NCBI GenBank assembly: GCA_035532415.1
Contig: DATKRB010000009.1
Span: 81,571-145,570, forward strand
Direction of reading: 5' to 3'
Length of the DNA stretch: 64,000 nt
Source: DATKRB01 sp035532415
GTDB taxonomy: Bacteria > Actinomycetota > Acidimicrobiia > Acidimicrobiales > RAAP-2
Both the position numbers and the translations under genes were made by a program. Shown here in pieces: positions 45,809 through 54,654 of this stretch. A model generated the notes under the pieces. It searched no databases and was not told the DNA's origin. It was given only the letters and a program-made list of their open reading frames with translations. The first letter of the stretch is position 1. Every line of letters begins with the position of its first letter.

Positions 45809-48800
45809 ATGCCGGTCGTCTCGACCCCGATCAGCGAGCGGCGGGTGGCTCTCGCCCGTCTGGCCATCGTGGTCACCGTGCTGGCCTGGTTGGGGTATTT
45901 CGGGACCTGGCTGAGCGACGAGATCTTCGGCTCGCATCCGACCACAACACGATCCACGGCAGAAGCGGTGCTGTACCTGGTCATCGTGAGCCTGCTCACC
46001 GCTTCGGCGATGGCCTATCTCGTCAGCCGGCTGGGTTTCCTCTATCGGACCCGGTCGCACCACCGGACGCCCAAGGCGGCGATCGCCGAGTTCTTCGATC
46101 ACAAGTCACCGACGCTGACCGTGATCGTCCCCTCCTACCAGGAGGACGCCAGGGTGATCCGCAACACGCTCCTCTCCGCAGCGTTGCAGGAGTACCCGGG
46201 CAAGCGGGTCGTCCTGCTGATCGACGATCCGCCCGAACCACGGCTCCGGCGGCACCACGAGATGCTGGCGGCGGCCAGGGCGCTCCCGAACCAGATCGAG
46301 GAGCTGCTCGCCGAGCCGAGCCTGCAGTACTCCACCGCCCTCGAACGGTACGAGCTTGCCCTCCAGCGCGGGTTCGACCCCGGTTCCGAAGCAGTCGCCG
46401 AGCTCGCCGGCAACTACGAGCTCGCCGCCTCGTGGCTCAGGGACCTGGCCGACGGACAGGAGATCATCGACCACACGGACACGTTCTTCGCCAACGAGGT
46501 GCTCAGGCGGCTCGCCGAGGACCTGGCTCTGACGGCCACCGCCCTTCGAGCCGCTCTCGATGAGGGGATGATCCTCCCGAAGGAGCGCGTCGTCCAGTTC
46601 TACCGGCGGCTTGCGTGGACGTTCCGTGTGGAGATCTCGAGCTTCGAACGCAAGCTGTACGCCTCCCTGTCCCACGAGCCCAACAAGGCCATGAACCTCA
46701 ACAGCTACATCGGCCTGATGGGGGGCCGCTACCGCGAGGTGATCACGGCCACCGGCCGAGTGCTGGTCCCTGCGGCTCTCGGCGCAAGCGAGCTCGACGT
46801 CCCGGATCCCGACTTTGTGCTCACACTCGACGCGGACAGCATCCTCCTCCCCGAGTACTGCCTCCGGCTCGTGCACCTCCTCGAGCAGAGCCAGCACCAA
46901 CGAGCGGCCATCGCGCAGACCCCCTACAGCGCCTATCCGGGCTCGGCGACCCGGATCGAGCGGATAGCCGGGGCCTCCACCGATCTGCAGCACATCGTCC
47001 ACCAGGGTCTCACCTACTACGACGCGACCTTCTGGGTCGGAGCCAACGCCGTGATCCGGAAGAAGGCGCTCGACGAGATCGCCACGAGCTCCTACATCGG
47101 CGACTGGGAGATCCGCAGCTACGTCCAAGATCGGACCGTCATAGAGGACACGGACTCGACGATCGACCTCGGCGTTCACGGCTGGCGGTTGATCAACTGC
47201 CCCGAGCGGTTGAGCTACAGCGCGACGCCGCCGGACTTCGGGTCCCTGTGCATCCAGCGGAAACGCTGGTCCAACGGTGGATTGCTGATCCTACCGAAGC
47301 TCTGGCGGCAGGTTCGCGCCCGGCGCCAGCGCGGGGAACGAACCCGCTTCGGCGAACTGGCGCTGCGCTGCAACTACATGGCCTCAATCTTCTGGAGCTC
47401 GTTCAGCCTCCTCATCCTGCTCTGCTTTCCGTTCAACGACACACTGATCACTCCGCTTCTCGGGATCATCGCCGCTCCGTACTTCCTGGCCATGGCCAGC
47501 GATCTGAAGTACTGCGGCTACAAGCACCTCGACGTGCTCCGCATTTACGGGTTCAACCTCATCCTGCTCCCGGTGAACCTGGCGGGGACGGCGTCCTCGG
47601 CCGCCCAGGTGCTCACGGGGGCGAAGAGCCCGTTCACCCGGACCCCCAAGGTACGAGACCGCACGGTGGCGCCGCTGTTCTTCGTGATCGCCCCCTACCT
47701 CGTCGTCGCCCTGGCCGGTTACACCTTCTATTACGCGTACCAGCGCATGCGCTGGGAGAACATGATCTACGCGGGCGTCAACGTGGTGCTGGCCGCCTAC
47801 GCCATCATCGCCTTCATCGGCATCCGGCACTCCGTCGGCGACGTCTGGGCCCATGTCCGGTCGATGCTGTCGAAGCCCGAGAAGCGACGGGAACGGCCGT
47901 CGAAGAAGCCCGGGCGCGCCGCCACGACATCAGCCGAGGTCGACTGGCGCTCGGTGCTCCAGTTCGGGAGCACCGATCCCTCCCACTGGCCGGTGTCAGG
48001 GCCGGCCACACTGGTCACCCGGCCACTCGGCCTCGTGGGCGGCGCGGGTCTCCCCCACGGCGACCGGACCAACGGCCCGGCCCTGAACGCGAGCCCGCCC
48101 GGCCCCGGTGGGCGGGCCGGCGAGGGCCGACCGGGCGACGACCACCGGGACAGCGGGAGGGTCGTCGACTTCCGCACGGTGTTCCAGCCGATCCTCCACC
48201 TCGGGACGGACCGCATCGTCGGGTACGAGGCCCTGACGAGGTTCTCCGACGGCCGGGGGCCCGAACACCAGATGGCCGAGGCGCTCTCCTCCGGAGCGGC
48301 GACCGAGTTCGAGGCGGCACTCGTGCAGGCGGCGATCGCATCCGCCGGGAGCCTCATCGGGGATGCCTGGCTTGCCGTGAACGCATCCTCACGGTTCGTG
48401 GTCACCGACGCAAACTTCCGATCGATCGTCGAGATGGCACCGTTCTCGGTGGTGGTGGAACTGCGCGCGCCGGTGACGATCGATGCCGACCAGGCCCTGC
48501 AACGCGTCGCGAGGAGCCTTCCCTCCAACGCCTCGCTGGCCATCGACAATGCGGGGCTCGACCACAAGAGCCTGGCACTCGTCGGCAAGCTCGAGCCGCG
48601 CTTCGTGAAGCTCGACCGCACCCGGATCGGCGGCATCGATCACGATCCGGCACGACAGGCACAGGTCCTCACGCTCGTGTCGGTGGCGACCAAGGTCGGC
48701 ACCACCGTCATCGCCACGGGGATCGAAACGCACGAGGAGCTCATCACGTTGCGGGACCTGGGCGTCGGCTGCGGACAGGGTTACCTCCTCGGACGACCGA

Positions 48801-48820
48801 GCGAGCTGATCAATGTCTGA
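45809..48820 (+). CDS. Family-2 membrane glycosyltransferase fused to a degenerate EAL domain
   Basis: Protein of 1003 aa. Two N-terminal helices (about 17-35, 52-74) precede a GT2 domain with the processive-synthase set: LLIDD at 136-140, DAD at 341-343, ED at 446-447 and QRKRW (QxxRW) at 483-487; helices follow to about 672. This layout is that of cellulose/hyaluronan/chitin-type synthases that polymerise and export a beta-glycan. An extra 140-residue helical insert separates the first two Asp motifs. Residues 785-1003 form an EAL domain: YEALTRF at 806, Asn858, Glu884 and Lys934 remain, but the DDFGTG loop is IDNAGL (912-917) and AEGVE is ATGIE (969-973). It probably binds c-di-GMP without cleaving it. 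GGAGG lies 9 bases before the ATG. Confidence 0.87.
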   Translation: MPVVSTPISERRVALARLAIVVTVLAWLGYFGTWLSDEIFGSHPTTTRSTAEAVLYLVIVSLLTASAMAYLVSRLGFLYRTRSHHRTPKAAIAEFFDHKSPTLTVIVPSYQEDARVIRNTLLSAALQEYPGKRVVLLIDDPPEPRLRRHHEMLAAARALPNQIEELLAEPSLQYSTALERYELALQRGFDPGSEAVAELAGNYELAASWLRDLADGQEIIDHTDTFFANEVLRRLAEDLALTATALRAALDEGMILPKERVVQFYRRLAWTFRVEISSFERKLYASLSHEPNKAMNLNSYIGLMGGRYREVITATGRVLVPAALGASELDVPDPDFVLTLDADSILLPEYCLRLVHLLEQSQHQRAAIAQTPYSAYPGSATRIERIAGASTDLQHIVHQGLTYYDATFWVGANAVIRKKALDEIATSSYIGDWEIRSYVQDRTVIEDTDSTIDLGVHGWRLINCPERLSYSATPPDFGSLCIQRKRWSNGGLLILPKLWRQVRARRQRGERTRFGELALRCNYMASIFWSSFSLLILLCFPFNDTLITPLLGIIAAPYFLAMASDLKYCGYKHLDVLRIYGFNLILLPVNLAGTASSAAQVLTGAKSPFTRTPKVRDRTVAPLFFVIAPYLVVALAGYTFYYAYQRMRWENMIYAGVNVVLAAYAIIAFIGIRHSVGDVWAHVRSMLSKPEKRRERPSKKPGRAATTSAEVDWRSVLQFGSTDPSHWPVSGPATLVTRPLGLVGGAGLPHGDRTNGPALNASPPGPGGRAGEGRPGDDHRDSGRVVDFRTVFQPILHLGTDRIVGYEALTRFSDGRGPEHQMAEALSSGAATEFEAALVQAAIASAGSLIGDAWLAVNASSRFVVTDANFRSIVEMAPFSVVVELRAPVTIDADQALQRVARSLPSNASLAIDNAGLDHKSLALVGKLEPRFVKLDRTRIGGIDHDPARQAQVLTLVSVATKVGTTVIATGIETHEELITLRDLGVGCGQGYLLGRPSELINV

Positions 48821-50447
48821 GCCGACGACCGGATCGACCGGGCCCACGGCCGTGATCACCCCTTCGTCCGGCGGCGAAGAGCGGACCGGGAATTCGGGCG
48901 GTCCCGAGCACCTGCTCGACGAGGAGCCCCGAAGGCGGATCTCGCCATTCCGGGTCCTCGTCGCCCTGGCCCTGCTCGGTGCGGCGATCGCCGCCGGGAT
49001 CATCGGGGTCCGCACCCGGTTGACCGCCTCCGGCGTGACGGCGAGCACCTGGTTCGCACCCTACGTCGACACCACCCTGACTCCGACCTACCAGTTTCAG
49101 GACGCGGCGGACAACCAGGCCCGCCAGACCATCCTCGGCTTCGTGGTGTCGGATTCCCATGCATCGTGCACCCCCGGTTGGGGGGGGGTATACACCGAGG
49201 ACCAGGCCGCGCAGTCGCTCAACCTCGACTCGCGGATCGCCCAGGTCCGAAGCGAGGGGGCCCAGGTGATCGCCTCGTTCGGCGGCCAGAAGGGCACCAA
49301 CCTCGATGTCGGGTGCACGAACCACGATGCGCTGACCGCCGCCTACCAATCGGTGATCTCCCGGTACCACCTGAGGACCATCGACCTCGACATGGAGGGT
49401 CCCGCACTCGACAATTTCGCCTCCGTCCAACGTGGAGCCGCGGCCATCCGATCGGTACAACTGGCGGCCCGGGCAAGTCACGCCAAGTTGGACGTCTGGC
49501 TGACCCTCCCCGTCGAGCCGGATGGACTGCAGGCGAACGCACTCTCCGTGATCACCGCCATGCTGCGTGCAAACGTGGTCATCGGGGGCGTCAATCTCAT
49601 GACGATGGACCTGAACGGCGTTCCGTCGGGTACGGACATGCTGAACGCCGTCGAGGAGGCGCTCGTCGCCACCCATGGCCAGCTGGCCACTCTGTACTCG
49701 CGATTCGGCACCACCGAGACATCCAGGCAGCTGTGGAGCCGCATGGGGGCAACGGTGATGATCGGCCAGAGCAACATCGCCGGCCAGCAATTCACGATCG
49801 CCGACGCCCAAGGGCTGACGGGGTTCGCCTCCAGGACGGGACTGGGTCGGACGTCGATGTGGTCGATCAACCGAGATTCACAGTGCGGCTCCACCTTCTC
49901 GATGACCGGCGTCATGTCGACCACGTGCAGCGGCGTGGCCCAGTCCCGTCTCGAGTTCTCGAGCGTGTTCTCGCACCTGAAGGGATCGGCCACGGAAGGC
50001 TCCACCAAGGGCGGGCCGGCGACAGTGGCGGCAGCGGACACGAACCCGGCGGACGCCCCCTACCCCCTGTGGCAACCGTCCGTGCCGTACCAGACTGGCT
50101 ACAAGGTGGTCCGCCAGGGGTACATCTACCAGGCGACGTGGTACAACCAGGGCGAGGACCCGAGCAGCCAAGTCCAATACCAGTGGCAGACCCCGTGGAC
50201 GCTGCTGGGGCCCGTCGTCGCGGGCGACCACCCCCCCAAGCTGCCGACCCTGCCGGCCGGCACGTATCCGGGGTGGTCCGCCGCCCAGAACTACACCTCC
50301 GGTGACCGGGTTCTCCTCGGCGGTCTTCCCTACCAGGCCAAGTGGTCCTCTCTGGGCGCCTCACCGGCCACCGAGGCCTTCGACCCCTCCTCGTCGCCGT
50401 GGCAGCCCCTGTTCACCATCCCCGGGGAACCCGCCACGACAGGGTGA
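48813..50447 (+). CDS. Membrane-anchored GH18-like protein with two chitin-binding-type modules
   Basis: Protein of 544 aa. One membrane helix at about 46-66 anchors it with the bulk outside. Residues about 78-400 form a GH18 (chitinase-like) barrel; the active-site strand reads YHLRTIDLDMEGP, keeping Asp191, Asp193 and the acid Glu195 of DxxDxDxE but with Arg in place of the first Asp. Two C-terminal CBM5/12-like modules follow (about 410-465, YQATWYNQGEDP; and 485-540, YQAKWSSLGASP). Its start overlaps the synthase stop by 8 bases, so the pair is co-translated. I infer that it trims or releases the polymer made by the synthase; chitin-like or N-acetylglucosamine polymer is a guess from the modules. 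Confidence 0.82.
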   Translation: MSEPTTGSTGPTAVITPSSGGEERTGNSGGPEHLLDEEPRRRISPFRVLVALALLGAAIAAGIIGVRTRLTASGVTASTWFAPYVDTTLTPTYQFQDAADNQARQTILGFVVSDSHASCTPGWGGVYTEDQAAQSLNLDSRIAQVRSEGAQVIASFGGQKGTNLDVGCTNHDALTAAYQSVISRYHLRTIDLDMEGPALDNFASVQRGAAAIRSVQLAARASHAKLDVWLTLPVEPDGLQANALSVITAMLRANVVIGGVNLMTMDLNGVPSGTDMLNAVEEALVATHGQLATLYSRFGTTETSRQLWSRMGATVMIGQSNIAGQQFTIADAQGLTGFASRTGLGRTSMWSINRDSQCGSTFSMTGVMSTTCSGVAQSRLEFSSVFSHLKGSATEGSTKGGPATVAAADTNPADAPYPLWQPSVPYQTGYKVVRQGYIYQATWYNQGEDPSSQVQYQWQTPWTLLGPVVAGDHPPKLPTLPAGTYPGWSAAQNYTSGDRVLLGGLPYQAKWSSLGASPATEAFDPSSSPWQPLFTIPGEPATTG

Positions 50448-50614
50448 GGCGTCCCGGATGAACTCGGACGAGGTTCCGGTTCCGGTCTCGGATGCAGCCG
50501 CGCGCCCGTCCGGCCAGGTTGCCACCGTGACCGCCGACCTGCGTAGGGTTTCCTGGTCGGCATCGCGTCGTTCGCCGAGCCGGATCGCCGAGGAAGGGCA
50601 GAGACCCAGGATCA

Positions 50615-51631
50615 ATGCACGTCGATCCCTACATCATCCTCGGCAGCGCCGTCGTGGGGTTCCTGGTCGGTATGACCGGCGCCGGTGGCGGTGCCCTGAT
50701 GACCCCGATGCTGATCCTTCTCTTCGGAGTGAGGCCGTCCACCGCCATCTCGAGCGACCTGGTGGCTGCCGTCGTCATGCGCCCTCTCGGGGCGGCGGTG
50801 CACCTGCGCAAGGGCACTGTCAACCTCCGCCTCGTGGGATGGATGGTCCTGGGATCCGTGCCGATGGCCCTCCTCGGGTCCTACATCCTCCACCTCATGG
50901 GCGACGGCAGCACAGCCGAGGACAATATTCAGGTCATCCTCGGCGCGGCCCTGCTCGTGGGAGCCGCTGCGATGGTGCTGCGCTACTTCCTCGATCGCCG
51001 TGCGGGTCATTCCCGCCAGGCAAAGGTCCACGAGCTCGTGGTGCGGCCGCTCCCCTCGGTCGCCATCGGCATGTTCGGCGGGATCATCGTGGGGATCACG
51101 TCGGTGGGCTCCGGCTCGCTCATGATCGTCCTGCTGCTCTTCGTCTATCCGATGCTCGGCGCGAACCAGCTCGTCGGGACCGACCTGACCCAGGCGGTGC
51201 CCCTGACCATCGCCGCCGCCCTCGGGGCGCTGACATTCGGCCACGTAGAGCTGGCGGTCACCACGTCCCTGATCATCGGCAGCGTCCCCGCCGTCCTCGT
51301 CGGCGCCTTCCTCTCGTCGCGAGCTCCGGACCGCTACGTTCGCCCGGTCATCACCTTCGTGATCTTCGCCTCCGGGCTCAAGTACGTCGGCGTCGGCACC
51401 ACCGCTCTCGGTTGGGTCCTCGCCTCACTCCTCCTGGCTGCCGCGATCGTCTGGCTGGCATATGTCCGGCCCTGGCGCAACGGGGCCTTCGTCCCGATGG
51501 CGGTCGACGGGGACGGCTGGACGGGCTCGTTGGTCGACGTCCCAGCAGACGGCGACCGGCCGTCACCTGCCGAGCCCCTCTCGACGGGCGATCCCCTCGG
51601 GGATGGGCCGTCACCTGCCGACGCCGGCTGA
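50615..51631 (+). CDS. TauE/SafE (TSUP) family permease
   Basis: Membrane protein of 338 aa with two repeats of four helices. The repeat signature GFLVGMTGAGGGALMTPMLI near the N terminus recurs as GMFGGIIVGITSVGSGSLMI in the second half, as in sulfite/organosulfonate exporters of this family. The last 45 residues are a polar cytoplasmic tail rich in Asp/Pro. It lies 167 bp after the GH18-like gene on the same strand; a functional tie is not evident. Confidence 0.88.
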   Translation: MHVDPYIILGSAVVGFLVGMTGAGGGALMTPMLILLFGVRPSTAISSDLVAAVVMRPLGAAVHLRKGTVNLRLVGWMVLGSVPMALLGSYILHLMGDGSTAEDNIQVILGAALLVGAAAMVLRYFLDRRAGHSRQAKVHELVVRPLPSVAIGMFGGIIVGITSVGSGSLMIVLLLFVYPMLGANQLVGTDLTQAVPLTIAAALGALTFGHVELAVTTSLIIGSVPAVLVGAFLSSRAPDRYVRPVITFVIFASGLKYVGVGTTALGWVLASLLLAAAIVWLAYVRPWRNGAFVPMAVDGDGWTGSLVDVPADGDRPSPAEPLSTGDPLGDGPSPADAG

Positions 51632-51682
51632 CGACCCGGAGCGATGGACCCGGCCTGGTCAGGCGGGCGGCAAACCCCTCTA

Positions 51683-52150
51683 TCAGGCCTGCTCGGGTGA
51701 CTCGGCGACCGCCTTGATCCGTTGGAGGGTGGTCTGCATGCCCTTCACGTTGGTCCGCCCGCGGGCACGCCCGGCAAGCCTCCAGTACAGGCGAAGGATC
51801 GGCGTGTCGGCCAGTTGGAACGACTCGGTGACGTCGGTGCCGTCCCCGCTGGGCTCGAACTGGTAGCGCCACGTGTTGACGGGCTTGCCACCGGGACCAT
51901 CCACGCCGAAGGCGAACTCCCGACCCGGTTCGCAGGCAGTGACGGTGCACTTCGTCCAATAGACGGGCCCTCTGCCGTTGCGGCGCACGTGGCCCCGGAA
52001 CCGAGCTCCAACTGCCGGACCCACTGCCCCGTTCAGCCACTCGGCCTCAAACGTCTCCGGGCTGAATTCCCCGGTGTTGGTGATGTCGCTGACGAGCGCC
52101 CATACCCGCTCAGGTGGTGCAACCATGTGAACGCTCACGGAATCGTGCAC
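51683..52150 (-). CDS. SRPBCC-family (polyketide cyclase-like) protein
   Basis: Protein of 155 aa with the START/Bet v1-like fold: VSVHMVAPPERVWALVSDIT, then FSPETFEAEWLNGAVGPAVG, GARFRGHVRRNGRGPVYWTK and the long C-terminal helix KGMQTTLQRIKAVAESPE. These proteins bind hydrophobic ligands; no enzymatic residues are assigned. Unlike the copy near 16.4 kb it has the whole fold. It is convergent with the TauE gene and on the same strand as the SDR gene 83 bp away. Confidence 0.82.
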   Translation of the reverse strand: MHDSVSVHMVAPPERVWALVSDITNTGEFSPETFEAEWLNGAVGPAVGARFRGHVRRNGRGPVYWTKCTVTACEPGREFAFGVDGPGGKPVNTWRYQFEPSGDGTDVTESFQLADTPILRLYWRLAGRARGRTNVKGMQTTLQRIKAVAESPEQA

Positions 52151-52233
52151 GTCCCGAGGATAGTGTCACGGACCGGGGGACCGCCACCGCCGTTCCCACG
52201 GTCCGCCGTTCCCACGGTCCCACTCGGCTCTCG

Positions 52234-53001
52234 CTACAGGCCGGGACTGCTCTGCATGATGCCCCCGTCGGCGAAGACGGTGCTGGCGGTCATATAGCTC
52301 GCGCCATCGCCGGCGAGAAAGGCGACGATGGCGGCGATCTCCTCCGGTCGGGCCACCCGACCGATCGGAATGGCCGAGTCGAGCTTCTGCAGTGCCACCG
52401 GATCGTTCATCGTGGCGGTGTTGATCGGGGTTGCGACCGCACCGGGCCCGACCCCGACGACCAGGACGTTGTGCGGAGCCAGCTCTACGCCTGCCGTTCG
52501 CGTCAACATCCGCATACCCCCCTTGGACAGGCAGTAGGCCGTGTTTCCCGGCATCGGCCAGTCCTCGTGAACCGAGGTCATGTTGATGATCCTGCCGCCG
52601 TCGCCCTGGGCGATCATCTGCTTGGCCGCAAGCTGCGTGCCGAAGAAGGCACTCTTGAGATTGACCTCGAGGACCCTCTCGTACTGCTCCTCCGTGGTGT
52701 CGAGCACCGATGTGCGCGTCTCGATGCCCGCGTTGTTGACCATGATGTCGAGCCGGCCGAAGACCTCAACGGCCGTGTCGATCAGGACCTCCAGATCCGC
52801 GACCTTGCTGACGTCGGCCTTCACCGCCGTGACCTGGTCGCCCAGCGCCCAGAGCTGCCTCTCGAGGTCCTCGGTCGCCTGCTCGTCGACGACCCAGTCG
52901 ATGACGACCTTCGCCCCTTGGCCGGCCAGGGCGAGCACGACCGCCTTGCCGATGCCGGTGTTCCCCCCCGTGACGATGGCCACCTTGTCCTGCAATGCCA
53001 C
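52234..53001 (-). CDS. Short-chain dehydrogenase/reductase (FabG-like)
   Basis: NAD(P)-dependent oxidoreductase of 255 aa, classical SDR. The cofactor loop is VTGGNTGIGKAVV, NNAG occurs in IMVNNAGIETR, the catalytic Ser is in IINMTSVHED and the YxxxK pair is AYCLSKGGMRML. The GPGAVATPINT segment and C-terminal TASTVFADGG complete the fold. It resembles glucose-1-dehydrogenase and 3-oxoacyl-ACP reductase members; substrate not determined. Start ATG at 53001. Confidence 0.92.
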   Translation of the reverse strand: MALQDKVAIVTGGNTGIGKAVVLALAGQGAKVVIDWVVDEQATEDLERQLWALGDQVTAVKADVSKVADLEVLIDTAVEVFGRLDIMVNNAGIETRTSVLDTTEEQYERVLEVNLKSAFFGTQLAAKQMIAQGDGGRIINMTSVHEDWPMPGNTAYCLSKGGMRMLTRTAGVELAPHNVLVVGVGPGAVATPINTATMNDPVALQKLDSAIPIGRVARPEEIAAIVAFLAGDGASYMTASTVFADGGIMQSSPGL

Positions 53002-53157
53002 GTTCGCCTCCCTCGATGCCGTTGCTCGAAGTCGCCGGTAGCCGGCTGGCTCTCGACCACGATCCGCGCTTCCTCTGTCCGGGTCCCCGACCTGTCGCCG
53101 ACCCTACAACCCGAACGCCGGAGCGGATCATCCCCTCGGCCCAGAGGTTCCCGCAGC

Positions 53158-53598
53158 TCAGCCCACGCACCTCGCGCAGGTGCCGAGAAGATCGAGTCGA
53201 TGGGCCTCCGCCCGGAACCCCGTGCCGGTCGTGAGCCGGCTGACGGCCTCGGCGAGCCCCTTCTCGACTCGCCGAGGTGCCTCAAAATCCTCAACCGCGC
53301 CGCAGCTGACGCAGACGAGGTGGTGGTGGTGACGGCCGGTCAGCTCCTCGGCGAGCTCGTACCGGGCGAACTCGTCGCTGCCCATCACTCGGTGCACGAC
53401 GCCGACCTGCTCGAGGAGAGCCAGGTTGCGATAGGTGGTGCTCTGCGGCAACCGCGGTTCGGCAGCGACCAGCTCAGAGGTCGTCACGGGACGGCCGGCC
53501 CGTGACAGGGCCTCGATCAGGATCCGGCGCCCCGCCGTGTAGCGCTGGCCCACGTGTCGCAGGCGGGTAGCCACAAGGGTCTGAAGGTCCTCAGCCAC
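53158..53598 (-). CDS. zur: Fur-family zinc-responsive regulator (Zur-like)
   Basis: Repressor of 146 aa. The winged helix is AGRRILIEALSRAGRPVTTS to PQSTTYRNLALLEQVGVVHR, and the metal-binding half has RHHHHLVCVSCGAVEDF and a closing CARC; the two CxxC pairs make the structural zinc site. Assignment to Zur and not Fur rests on the divergent zinc-type ABC transporter 69 bp away and the palindrome between them. With zinc bound it would shut off that operon. Start ATG at 53598. Confidence 0.85.
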   Translation of the reverse strand: MAEDLQTLVATRLRHVGQRYTAGRRILIEALSRAGRPVTTSELVAAEPRLPQSTTYRNLALLEQVGVVHRVMGSDEFARYELAEELTGRHHHHLVCVSCGAVEDFEAPRRVEKGLAEAVSRLTTGTGFRAEAHRLDLLGTCARCVG

Positions 53599-53631
53599 TC
53601 CCCCAGCATACAGCCCGCCCTCTCCAATTTG

Positions 53632-53652
53632 TATTGGGAACCGTTCTCGTTA
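53632..53652. promoter_or_regulatory. Candidate Zur operator
   Basis: Imperfect 10-1-10 inverted repeat TATTGGGAAC-C-GTTCTCGTTA with the perfect core GAACCGTTC, placed between zur (start 53598) and the transporter operon (start 53667). The AT-rich arms stand out from the flanks. Binding by Zur is inference. Confidence 0.55.
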
Positions 53653-53666
53653 TAGCGTACGGGCAG

Positions 53667-54641
53667 ATGAGGCAACCCCCACGCGGTTTCACCGAGCGAA
53701 CGGCAGCACGGCGGCGCCTGCCACCGGCGGCCGTCCTGCTCACCGTCGGTTCCCTGGTCCTCGCTGCCTGCAGCTCGTCCCCTTCGGCCGATGCGAACCG
53801 GGCAGCAGGGACGAGCGGCAGGGTCGTCGCCGTCGTGGCGGCCGAGAACTTCTGGGGCAGCATCGTCAGCCAGATCGGCGGGGCGCACGCGCGGGTGACG
53901 AGCATCATCACCAATCCCAATATCGATCCACACAGCTACGAACCGACCACAGGGGATGCCAAGACCCTTGCCGGGGCCCAGCTCGTGATCGAGAACGGCA
54001 TCGGCTACGACCCCTGGGTTCCCAAGTTGCTCGCCGCCGACCAGAGCCAACCGACCGTGCTCGACGTCGGCCACCTTCTCGGCGTTGCCGACGGTGGAAA
54101 CCCGCACCGCTGGTACAACCCGGCAGATGTGCGGAGGGTCATCCGACAGATGGTGGCCGACCTCGAGAGACTCGACCCGGCCAACAGCTCCTACTTCGCC
54201 CGGCAGCAGACCTCCTTCGACACGGTCGCCCTGAGCCGGTACAGCGCCACGATCGCCGCCATCAAGGCGAAATATGCAGGCACCCCGGTCGGCGCCTCCG
54301 AGTCCATCTTCGCCATGCTGGCCCCCGCCCTCGGGCTGAATCTCGTCACGCCGTACCGGTTCCTCGAGGCGATCAGCGAGGGAACCGACGTGGCCGCCGC
54401 CGACAAGGAGACCATCGACAACCAGATCAGGAACCACCGGATAAAGATCTACGTCTACAACCGCCAGAACGTGACTCCCGACGTGCAGGCCCAACTCAGG
54501 GAGGTGAGGGCCGAGCACATACCTCTTGCCACGATCACCGAGACGCTCGATCCCGCCGGCTCGACCTACCAGGCGTGGCAGACCAAGCAGCTGCTCGGGA
54601 TTCAGGCCGCCTTGGCCAAGGCCACCGGACAGGGTCAGTGA
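53667..54641 (+). CDS. Zinc ABC transporter substrate-binding lipoprotein (ZnuA-like)
   Basis: Cluster A-I metal-binding lipoprotein of 324 aa. A basic N terminus and hydrophobic stretch end in lipobox LVLAAC with Cys35 as the lipidated residue. Metal ligands are expected in NIDPHSYEPT and GNPHRWYNP (two His), and an acidic residue late in the protein; the His-rich loop of many ZnuA proteins is absent. The metal could be zinc or manganese; zinc is favoured because of Zur. ATG at 53667 is the first codon that gives a normal lipoprotein signal. Confidence 0.85.
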   Translation: MRQPPRGFTERTAARRRLPPAAVLLTVGSLVLAACSSSPSADANRAAGTSGRVVAVVAAENFWGSIVSQIGGAHARVTSIITNPNIDPHSYEPTTGDAKTLAGAQLVIENGIGYDPWVPKLLAADQSQPTVLDVGHLLGVADGGNPHRWYNPADVRRVIRQMVADLERLDPANSSYFARQQTSFDTVALSRYSATIAAIKAKYAGTPVGASESIFAMLAPALGLNLVTPYRFLEAISEGTDVAAADKETIDNQIRNHRIKIYVYNRQNVTPDVQAQLREVRAEHIPLATITETLDPAGSTYQAWQTKQLLGIQAALAKATGQGQ

Positions 54642-54654
54642 CAGGACCGGCTGC

